Below are positions 12,701-24,700 of a stretch of 64,000 nt of DNA, piece after piece. The notes beneath the pieces were generated by a model. That model was not told the DNA's origin. It saw nothing but the letters and a program-made list of their open reading frames with translations, and ran no database searches. This stretch comes from Dendrophyllia cribrosa (taxonomy: Eukaryota; Cnidaria; Anthozoa; Scleractinia; Dendrophylliidae): assembly GCA_024195265.1 (NCBI GenBank), contig JAJLRJ010000003.1:55731284-55795283 (forward strand), written 5' to 3'. Position numbers and translations under genes: made by a program. Positions within the stretch are counted from its first letter, which is position 1. Every line of letters starts with the position of its first letter.

Positions 12701-15700
12701 ATCATTTTTAGCTCCTTAGTGACCCTTAGTTAGTTCTGTAGTTGAGTAGTGTGTCTCAGTGAAGCTAGGATAAACCTCCGTTGTTTTGTAAATAGCGTTT
12801 GATTTGGCATCCAAGATATTCCAACAGATAATCTGAAGCATGGTTACTGTTTTGCAAATCTCACGGATGCTAGTAAATTCTTACGTTCTTCTTAGCAAGG
12901 AATGAGATAATTTAATGTCCTAAGGATTACCTTTTTTTCCACGAGTGAGAGTCGTGTTTAGCCTGTCTATTATACTACTTTCTAGACGGCAGGGAAAAAC
13001 GCAACCGTTGGTGGTGATTTGAATTTCAGATTCCGCATGTTATTGAAAAGCGCAGTAATGGAATTAAAAAAAAACATTGCGTCGTCAGTTGAAAAGATCA
13101 CTTGAACAGTTTCATTGGTGAAAGCTGTAGTTAGTAGTTCATCCATAAGGTTCACGTACAAGATCAGTTCTTTTCAAATTTACCACTGTTCCGGAAGATA
13201 CTTCTTAATTACTGTCGTTATCAATTGAAAAACTTATTAAGCCTGGTTTTCAATTTTCACTAGCGATATAAGTATAACATTTAGTACACACAACTATTTA
13301 CTTATTTTATTATGAACACTTTGGAAATATCTGCAAAGGCCAACGGACAATTTTACTATGTACCATATTGGTAATTTAATATTTTACCCTGGTGTGTTCT
13401 AATTCACAAAGCCATATCAGCTTTTAGCTGCCATATATAAACCTGAGTTAACAAATATAGATGTACATATAAAGTATAATAATAAGCGGAAGCATAAACA
13501 TTTGCCTCAAGTGAAAATGAGCATTGTTGTGCTTGTGTCGGGCCCGTTTTTAATACGGGGCCCGGAAGGGGGAGCTAATATATTTTTAATTTTTTAGATT
13601 CTAGTTTCTTAGGTATATTGTTAGTTTTTTAGTTTCTAAAGTTTCTTACATTGAATTTGTGGTTTTAGAGAAACTTTGAAAAGCGCCTCGAGCAAATAGT
13701 GGATGTGTGCGCTATACACCACTTTCATAATGGCGGCCGATTTATTTATTCTTTTATATGTATGTTAATTAGCCTTTCTGGCCTCGTTGGCGTGTGCAAA
13801 ATTCAAAAGAATTTTTACTCTAAAAAGAGGCCAGTGAGGCTAATTAACATACATATAAAAGAATAAATAAATCGGCCGCCATTATGAAAGTGGTGTATAT
13901 AAATGAACTATTATTATTATATATGAGAGTCCCCCCTCCTCCCAATCGCACAACATGCAATTTTTAAAAGATATTGTATTTGGGGAACTTCATCAAAGAA
14001 GCAAAATTATTAGCTATTGTCTTCTGCTATTCTGATTGGTTAAGCACGAACATTTCTTAATTTATTTGACGCAAATTGATTTTCTTTAAAAATATAATTG
14101 ACCATCAGCTCCTCCTCTATTCTTGAAATCAAAGATATTCTATGTGGGAAAGAGCCAATGCCGCAGAACAATGAAGTTTGCGATCGTTCTTATGTGGAGC
14201 ATTACTTAAACTTTAAAAAGTGAAAATGACAACTTTAAGTTTTTAGTACTTTGCTTAACTTTCGCAAATTTCGTTTGACCGTGGCTCCGCGGTTAAGGAT
14301 AGGGATTTTGTTTGTCAATCACGTGACTTTGGTGTCAGTCTCTTTCCGGTCTTCTTTACCGCGTTCGTTCCGAGGCTTTTTTAGCCCGAACACATGACAA
14401 CTATTCAACGAGTAAAAACCTTTTCCTGCCGAATCTAGTGGCCCTCTATATAAGTAAGCGCATTATCATATCTTTGTTGCGTTTGATAATGGTCTTGTAA
14501 TAAGAACCGAAATATTACGTTTACTCTTGTTTGTTTGTTGTTTTCTTGCTTCGGAGTTATCATTTTATATTTCAACGAGTAACGTAAGATATTCTAGCCC
14601 GAAAACATACGTCTTAGACCGAGAACATGACAACTGTTCAACGAGTAACGCAAGATATTTTAGCTCAAAAACATAAAGCCATCGCCCATTAGCCCGAGAA
14701 CATAACTGTTCAACGAGTGTACAGAAACAGCCCACGGAACTGCAGTACAGCCCATAAACATGAATGTTAACGACAAATTGAACTGAATTCTCTACAACAT
14801 GATCTAATGACATTTTGTTTTTATTGTTATTCAATCACTCTTAAAGCAAATCTCCATACAAAACTAATCAACTTGAACAGTTAAGGTTACATTGGTTATG
14901 CGGTAAGAAAATCAAATGAAAATCTAACGAAACTGATGAAATTATGCACTCGACAACTTGAAAACTTTACGTTACATTGATTTTGTGGTAAGAAAAGTGC
15001 ATCGTGTTCTTCGTCAATCAACTAATGAGAATCAAACAAGATTGTAGTATGTTCAGTTTTTTTTTAACAGAGTTACTAGGCGTTAATTTTGTACATTTTT
15101 CCTTTGTAGACCGAAGCAAAAATCTTGATATCTTTGATGCTGATCGGTTCAATTGCAAGGGGGTTCTGCTCCAGAATTGTAAAATTAGCGAGCTTTCCTC
15201 CTTCAATGGTCCCCATGATGTCATCAGTGCCCATAATGACAGCTGCATTCTTAGTTATGGCCTGCATACCTTGATACGGCGTCACCTTGAGATCATCTCT
15301 GTAGCTGTTATCGTCTGCAGTGACTCGGTTGATAGCGCTCCAGGCCAGCAGAAGAGGCTGCGAAGGCGCCATGGTGAAGTCGGAGTGGAAAGCTGTTACC
15401 ACGCCTCTGTCGAAGAGCCATTTTATTGGAACCATGGCGTGGGCCCGGACAGTACCCAGTCCTTCAGTGGAATACTTGTCAGCCAATGCGTAGACGTAGA
15501 ATGGTGCTGCTGAGACCAATAAACCCAACTTGGCAATTCTATCAGCTTGATCTTCGGTGAAGTAGCCAGCATGCTCGACTGTGGTTCGGTGGTTTTCTCT
15601 TGGGGATTCCTTGCTGAGTTTTTCAACAATATCCAGTAACGTCTGCATGCCAAGGTCGCCATTGGTGTGCACATGGATCTGAAAGCCGTTCCTCCAGTAC

Positions 15701-18700
15701 ACTCTCATCATCTTTTCCAGCTCGGCCGGTGGAAAGATCCATTCACCATCGTGACCATCCATGTAGCCATCTTTCATCTGCATGGCCAGCGAATAGAACG
15801 CCCCGTCACAGAGAGCCTTGACATGGTTGCTGTAGACAATCACCTGATCGTCGCTGAAGTTCTTTGCGAGGTCTTGAATGTGCTCCACGGCCTTTTGGTG
15901 GTCTCCCCCGTACGGCTTAGCGCAGTTTCGTCCGCTGGCGACACAGTAGGTGGAGAAATGGGCGATGTCCTTGTTCTTTAGAATCTCTTCCGTTCTTTGT
16001 TTCTCCATCTTCTCGTCAATTAAGGGAAACTCAAGATCGGCGACTGCGGTGAGCCCACTTTGGTGAACGCACTAAAAAAGAACAACCACCAAGTATTTTT
16101 TTGCTATTTTTACTACAAGCTTTTGCTGATTTGCTGCTATCTATTTATATGTGTTTGTTTGCGAGCGAAAGCAACACAATTTACAATATTATCTGTTTAT
16201 TGTCTAAAGGTGGATTTCCATAGTCGCGTTACTTTTACGTGCGTTAACAAAAATTAGAGACGATGTATGAACAGCTCGTGTAAACTTTTACGCAAGCTGT
16301 TAATACATCGTCTTTTATTATATTTACGCACGTAAAAATTACGCGACAGTGAAAACCTAACGGTATATTTAGGCCCTGGGGCCTAAGCATTTGCGCTTAC
16401 ATTTTTCAACTATATTTAAATTATTTCCTAGTATATACAATTAGATACCATATATAACTTTAAATATAGATTATAAAAAAATTGTAACTGATACAAAGTG
16501 GAATACGAATAAATGTATTGTATAAACTAATAATAAGAAAAATGTGAAATCTTTTATATTACAGTGGAATCCCGATTTTTCAAATCTTCAAGGGAAACGG
16601 AAAATGGTTCGAAAAATCGGGAGTTCTACGAATCGAAGGTGGTATTGACTGAAATCAAATCCAAGGGAAACAAGTTTTGGTTCGAATTATCGGGAGTTTC
16701 GAAAAATCGGGATTACACTGTATTTGGCTTGTCACGCAACGCTTCTTCCCACCATCTGAGAGGAGTGTTGCGTGACAAACAAAATAATCGTTGCGCAGGA
16801 AACGAAAGGGTGTTCGGATTATAAAATTGCGAAAGTAAGGGCCTGGTCGCACTACAGTCAAAAACAAATCCGCCTGTGCAAACATTGAGGAAAACAAAAG
16901 AAACCGTTCCGGTGGGACACGCGTTTTGTGGAATGATTTTGTTTTTATGTCATTTTGCACGGGCTAATTTTTGTTTTTGATTGTAGTGCGACCAGGCCCT
17001 AATACGAACATTTCCGATAATTGTCCGAAAAATACCGACGATTCTAAAGATCCGAAGATACTTCGATTGTAGACAAACACTTTTTATTCCGCTTAACATC
17101 CCAAGAGTGCCAAAAATAAAATTTAAGAAAACCAAATGCCATTTTGTAAAATACACCTAATTCAAAAAAGGTTGCTTTGGTCATTGGTAATTGGGCATTG
17201 GGAAGCTATTGTTTGGCGGTCACTCAAGCGAAGCATTGCATTGTGTTCCGTATGCCAAATGCCAATTCCCAATTCCCAATGACCAACTGCCAAAGCAACC
17301 TTTATTGAATTAGGTGTATATAAAAACCAATGGAACCGTGCAAAAGTACTGCCAAAAAGGTTTCATTTGAATGGTCACACTATAGGATTTTGTCCACAGT
17401 GAAAGGGCCTCATGCTTTATAATTTAGGTTCCGAGAAGGCTACAAAATTTTAAACGGCTGTCTTTGGGACAGGCGAGAATGTCCATCTTGACTTTTGGGA
17501 ATTAAAATGTACTTTCGTTTTTAATACGCTGTAGATTTCTGGTCATCTCATATCCTCGCACAGCGCATTTCGTGATTATGTCGCACGAAAACTTACAATT
17601 GTGTTGTCTGCAGTCGATCAACCGTGAATGTGCCTCCAACATTCCCTCCCTCCCCCCCCAAAAAAAAAAATCATACTAGATAGATACTTTATTTATACAC
17701 GGTATTTCCATCAGCTTACTCCATATCAATGGGCGATGCGGTCGGGGATGCCTCTCTCCTCGCGCTCTCTCCACGCGCGAAGCGCGTGCTCAATCCTCCC
17801 TTCCCTTACCCTTTTTTGCGCCAGTCACAAAGACAACGCCCAAACAGGGTACCCTTTTAGTGCTCGCAGTATACGACAGAAGGAAAACTGTTAGTAAGTA
17901 AAAAGGGATGGCAAATGAATGTGCAAGTATTGAAAAGGTTCACAAATTGGCGGAAGTGTATTACAATATTTACGAAAGCTTGTTGTTGGACGATACTCCA
18001 CGGAGTTTAATAATTAACTGTTTTTGCTTAAAATTTGAAGATAGAAAAGGGATGGAATGGAAATTTTTCATTTCGATAACGAATTTTTGCATGAACGGGT
18101 AAGGGAGGAAGGTCCTCCGTATAAATGTATATCGAGTTATCCTGCGATATAGTATTTTATAATTGTACTTAATTTTATTTATTTCATCAGTTTCATACCT
18201 TCACCAAATCATCGTAGCCAGCCATCATCATGGGCATGACAACACTGCCGAAGTACTCGGTCGCCATTACCGCGTCCAAACCCATCTCAAAGAAGTGGCC
18301 GCGATCCCAGTCCACTTGGGGGTTGTTCTTCAAGTCTTCTTGTTTGTCTGCGTCGAGATTGTCGCGGGCATAAGTGTTGAGGTAGACTTCGTGAAAGCTT
18401 CTATGCCATACCGCGATAGGCGTCGTTTTGGCAATGTCGTTTAGCCCGTCGATTACCGTCCTGCTCATCTCGCCATGAAAGTACTGATGATAACCCCAGG
18501 TTATCAGAAACTTGTCGGTTTTAGCACCTTGTTTGTTAATCAGGTCGTTCAGGCGAGTTCGGTACTCCTCTTCGGTTCTCACACCTTTGTAAGTGCCGCT
18601 TGGAAGAACCCAATCGAAAGGTGTGATGAAGTGCATTTGTAAAATCAAGGCCGCCATGGACGGATGAAGATGAGGGTCAATATGTCCCGGCATCATGGTT

Positions 18701-21700
18701 TTGCCTTCAAGATTTACTTCGCTCGCGCCAGGGAACAAACCTTTCGCGCCAGTCAAGCTTCCAGTGAAGGCGATTTTTCCGCCTTTTTCCACCACAGCCT
18801 CGACGTACTGTGCCGTCTCTCCAACCATGGTAAGGATGCGACCACCGAAATACAGCGTCATTTTGCTTTCGAGCGGAGAACGTTATTTGCTTGCAGCGAG
18901 ACCGTGCACAGAGACCTTCAGTGACAACTATGCAACAGTACTGTAGTCCCTAGTATAAATAGCTGTGTACCAACTCCGCCCATTTATCCACCCACTTTTA
19001 AAACAGCCAATCATCGCGTCGTGCTGAACTGGTATTTCAGGAACAATTCTTACAGTCAAAATACTTAGTGCCTTCCGCTTATCATTTGGGAATAACTTTC
19101 ATTAAGGCCCGGATCGCACTTGGGACAATTTTGTACATTTTTATCGGAGAAACTAACTGGGCAGACAAATAAAAACACCGCCGTCCTCTGATTGGTCCGC
19201 GTTGCACGTGCAATTCGTTCGTCTTTATAACTGAAAAATCACCGCAAAGACAAATGCGACCTACTTTCGCCAAGTCGAGAACGTTCCGACAAAACAACCG
19301 AAACTTCAAAGGAGCCGAAGTCCTGCCTTCTGGCAGGACAACACGCCTGTCCGGAACAGTGTACATTCCAACGCACCGGGTGAATCCAGATAACAATGCC
19401 TTCTTGATTAACCATTGGCTGTGTTTTCACGAGGCGGTTTTTCTCGCTTAACATTCCTTGAGGTGATTTGTTTACCGAAAGCGTTGACCAGCTTAAATAA
19501 TTTATGCGTTTTCACGGACAGAGCTTTATTCATTTTTCTTGATGTTTGTCCCTTGTTTTTCACGGAATAGGTGGTTTTCATGTTACGTCATCGCCGCCAT
19601 GCTGGTGGACATAAACAATAGTTCTCTCACTAGCTCCTTTTGTTCGTCCACCAGCATTTGTTCGTTTCACTATTGTTATCTATGTCTCTAGAGATTGGTT
19701 GCAAACCACCTATAACGAGAACGATGGCGGGAAACAGAGACGCTTGCAAATATATGATTCTTATGTTTATTGGTGTCAGTGCTATCGCGCTTGTTCCAGC
19801 ATCAGAGACGGTGGAAAATTCAAACTGTGATCATGAGGAAATGGATAGCGTACCATTGCGTTTCTGGCCAATTCAAATATTCGCGGCAAATGCAAATTAT
19901 ATCACCTCTGACGTGCCCTTCTCGGTTGTTTGAACGCTGGCGAAATGTGATTGCAAAATTAATTGCCGACTCGCTTAAGCTACCTGGATTGGTGGCTTAC
20001 ATTTAATGAGAATTCTATTGAAATTCGCCGACTCGCGTAACTTTAAGTGAGTTGGACAAGCAACTGTTTTCACGAGATTTCCGACTGTCACTCGCTCAGC
20101 GAAAAATCGTTCGTGAAAACACGGCCATTGTGCTCTTCCTAGAGAAAAACAAATCCATATGCAGCACGTTCCGTTTTATTCAAATTTATCACGGCGAATG
20201 GCAGTGTGCAAAAACAAGCAAAGCTTTTTTTATCACTAAAGTAGAAAAACCCTTAAAAAGGCTTAGAAATAAAAATACGTAAGGGTTAGACAATGAACGC
20301 GAGTGTTCTATGGGATATAGTGCCTCGAACATAGATAGAAGGCCACGAGGGCGTAGCCCGAGTGGCACTTCTATCTGATGCGAGAGTTGCTATATCCCAT
20401 AGGACACGAGCGTTCATTGTCTAACCGTCTTAGAAAATGGTCACATCCGCGAAGAAACCATATTTTATGCAGATTGTATTTATGAGCGTATTTTAATTGT
20501 GTCATTCACACTTGGGAATCACGTTGTTATTTTGTTTTGGATGTCGCCGTAATGTTGGTAGAATTTTACGAATAACAATGCTTTTCTTTCTTTGGAGCTT
20601 TGTTTATTCTTTGTTGTTTTGATGGCTCATTTGCTCCGGCTATGAGCCAGTATACAGAGCTCAAGGAACTTGAGGCCGTTCTGCCACTCATGAGTTACTT
20701 GCTTTTGAGAGCGTAGACATATCCGAGTGCTTGGGGAATGAATTCGATAAAAATGCACGTTTCCAAAAGCCTACCATAGTGAACGAAATTGAGCAAAGAG
20801 AAAGAGACAGAATTCCAAAGCACGGTGAGACCAGTCTTTCGTTTAATTTTCCCTAAAAATTGTTAAGTCGAATTTGATTTTGTTATTTTGGTGATTAATC
20901 TCTTGCTTAAGTTATGTAAAGCGAAAACTTCAAATAAAATTGTCATTTTTATAACTGCAAGTTGTTTTTGTTTAAATTAGCAGCCTGTAATTCATTAGTA
21001 TGCTCTATACACTCATTAGTATGCTCTATTTTCTCATTAGTATGCTCTATATAGAGCATACTAATTAGGCTTTTAAACAAAGGAAAACAAAAGAATTCAT
21101 TAGTATGTTCTATATAGAGCTTACTAATGAGTAGTTATTTTACCCCACAATTTCCCTGGGTTTCAAAGCCCCCGCCTCTTTACATAATTTAAGACAGTTT
21201 ATGGGATATAGAGCACAAAAATACTCGGCACTGATTGGCTGAGTGGGTGTGACCATTTTCTAATTTGTGTTATTTTGGTATCGTATCATGTTTAGCGGTG
21301 TTCAATGACGGTACTCAGTAATTGCAAGCTTCATACCGCATAAAATACATACTTATGAGATTTAAAGTGACGTGCGCGTTCTTCGGTTCAGTGACTACGA
21401 AAAATATTAATTTTGAAAAGAATGTGCAAAGAATTTTGCATTGTCTTGCAAAAGTTAGCTCAGAATTTGACAAGTTGTCTCGGACAATTTTGTAAGTCAA
21501 TTTCTGTCCAAATTGTCGTGGACATTTCAAAAGTTGTCCGCAAGTGCGATCTGGGCGTTTTTAATCGTAAATTCCGTCGCATTATTGTCAAAGTTGCTAT
21601 GGATCGACTTGCCTTCTCAGAAAACAAACAAATTCAAACTTCGAAGAACAAGTTCACCTTTGCGCTGAAGTTGCATTTCAGCTCAATAGTCGACATAATT

Positions 21701-24700
21701 TTCATGAAATCTATTTGAAACGATTCTCTTAAATTGACGAATTCTAGTTTTAGTTGAAGTGGGATTTTTGCGACATCCAGAACACAACGCTAGAAAGTTT
21801 GGTAAAATTCAGTTTCACCCATGGCATCAGAACATGGAGATATTTTACAGTTATATATATTGTAGTTATATATATATTGTAAAAAGCGAGATTTTTTTGC
21901 AAGCTGTTTTATTATTTAACGCGAACAAGAACTTCAAATAATTATAATCCTATGACATGAAAAACGTTTCTGTTGTAAGCCCCATTTTTAAATAGAGAGT
22001 CGTAATTGGTATTAAGACTAATATTGTTCCTTTCACTCCAATAATTGAGATCCCGATCAGGCAGTATGGTTCTTCCTTTCGAGACTATAAATGAAACCCC
22101 GAAGATTTGATCAAAGCTATTGAGCAGTACTTTCATTTGGTGATGTTGCATTTTCGATTTTCTACAGAAAGAAATTTAGTTTTTTCTCTCGCTCTCCCGT
22201 TTCGGGAGTAGTACAGTAGCTCTTCCAGACCTCTATTTTTATTGGCCCCCTAGTACTGTAGCTTCTATTGTGTTTAGGTCTAGGGCTATTGTTTCTGTTG
22301 TTTAACCTATTGTTTCGTTAACCAGTCACTGAGCTTGTTTGGAAAGGTACAGCCTCTCCCCGTTTCGGACTGAACCACTTTTTTGGAGCGAAAGGGGCGG
22401 GGCAATGCGACGCGCCTTACCGTGAGCAACCAACAAACGTTTTCACAAGTTAGCCAATCAATTGTAAGTAGTGTAAGCTTTGTATTGTGAAATAAAATAA
22501 ATGATATTTGGCAAAAAAAAAAAAAAAAAAAAAGTTAGCCAATCAGAGCGCGAATTCAATAGCCCTTTTCACAGTTAACCTTTCTCATTTGCATTACAAT
22601 AAAAATCAACGTGGTTGCGAGGCAATTTCGGGCAATTTGAAATTGCCTCGCAATCATGTTGAATTTTATTGTAATGCAAATGAGAAAGGTTAACCGCGAA
22701 AAGGGCTATTGACGTGCTCCACCGCGGCCAAACGCCTCCTCGCAAAGTTGAGCACGATGGAATGTAATCTTGACGTTTAGTGTTTATAACAGGAATGTAA
22801 AAACAGAAACAAAATACGAACATTTTATTCACTTTATTGCTTCACACATATCCGCAGTTACGAAAATAATTATAAGAATAAGCTGGTGAATTATGTAAAA
22901 AAGTTTGTCGGGTGCTCACCGTAGGGCGCGTTACACTGTTAAATACAGTTTATGCTTACTTGTTATGGGTCTCAGTGAGAACAGTTGCAGACATGTACTT
23001 ATCCAAATACCAGTGCACGCCAATCCCAGATACAAACTTAGCAGCAACTGAATCACTGAGAATAGTGTCCGCCCAAGACCGCAGAAATATCCGCTGATCG
23101 TCAAGCATGATTATTTTTACATTGCCATGACCACGAGCTGCAAGAGTTGGCCCTAAGTCCTCCTTAATAAAATCTCTCTCCATCTCAGCTGTGTATCCCA
23201 TGCACTGGAAAGAAAAACTGTTGCAAAAAAAATTATTTGCCAGTTGAAAATATTTCAAGGTAACTTTTGTAGCACTTTGAAAATCCCAAAGTAATATTTA
23301 CATAACAAACCTACATGTAAATGTTATTAACACTATTTTGGGGTGCACTGAATCTATTAATAATTAGTATAAATCTACTAATACTGTTCTCTTATTGACT
23401 ATGCTATTCTGTTGTAGAATGTGAGTAGAGTGAGTAGCCTAATGGCGGCCAATTCTTCGCATTTTCGAAGTGTCTACAAAGAGTATTTGTTAAGTTTTGA
23501 ACGTCTGGTAGATTTATACTAAAACATTTAGATTGTTCGCTTTTGATTTCTATTGCATGATAGTTGATTCAGGCTCCGCCCTCATCGACTATCATGCGAT
23601 AGAAATTTCAAGTTCATCATCTAATTGTTAAGTATGTTTGACCAAGGTTTGCCAAACTAGGCTCCTAAAGAGCCTTTTGGGTGGTTTGGGGACACTTCTA
23701 CCCCTACTACTCCCCCCCCCCCACCTCAAATTATTACCAGACCAAGTTTTCCACACAAACAAGAATAAATATTAAAGACTAAAGACACCACATATGGCAC
23801 CACACATATGAAGTATGTAGTTTCAGACCCAAAGGGCCCAGGTGGGGGGAGAGAGCGGGGATGGGGGGAGGGGGGACCCCCTCTTGCTTGTCCCTGATTG
23901 CATCTTGAAAAAGTATAGCCAATGATCTTGAGTGCTCCTGTTGTGCCTTTGAACAATCACTAAAAACTCATTAGCTCTGTCGCGGCTTCTGGCTACAGAA
24001 ACCGGATAAAGCTCCACCCATGTGCACCACATGTATCTTGCATGCGACATTAGCTATCCTGCCCCAAGAATTCCAAAACTAAAAATCAACAGCTCTCTAA
24101 ATTCTAGAGTATCCCAACCACTAGACCTCTAGGTTATGTATGTGCAGAATTCTGCAAAGCATTTAAAAACTTACTTACAATGGAATAAATCCATCTGATG
24201 GTTCATTTTGTACTGTAACTGCCTGGATCTCTATGCCTTTCTCCTTGTATGCCTCCAGAAACTTTGCAAAGTACAAAGCCCACGCTTTGTGGTATTTATC
24301 ACCCGCTTTGCCTTTCAACCGACCAAAGCCCGTCATCTTCCCATTTGTCTTCATCCATGCAGGTGCTGACCATGGGCTACCAAACATAGCAATGTTTCTC
24401 TTACTTTTCATCTTTGCATACAACATTAATGGGATCTTGAGCTTCAAGTCCTCCTGCGCCAGGCTAAAGTTTGCCATGTCAAGGTCACCGACATGATCAT
24501 TGTAGGAGTATGGTCTGGTTGAAAAGTCGCAACTGGCCATGGGAATACGCCCAATAGTGTACGCAATGCCATTGTCAGAGTAATATGAATCAAGGAGTTT
24601 CTGCCTAAGGGAAGTACTGATGTTGTATATATTAATAGAAGCAGCATCTGATATAGAAAGAAAATATTAACATTAATATTGAAGAGTTCAAAGGAAACTA

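Larger units (their letters stand above)
19106..21557. mobile_element. Long dispersed element, copy 2
   Basis: Left end GGCCCGGATCGCACTTG and right end CAAGTGCGATCTGGGC form a terminal inverted repeat. It is collinear with 9036-10750 and interrupted by 19569-19711, by 20284-20426 and by the sequence up to about 21262. No transposase frame survives. Confidence 0.7.

Noticed and set aside
15004..15513. 169-codon plus-strand frame
   Set aside because: Lies antisense to the amidohydrolase second exon, whose metal-site motifs are on the minus strand.
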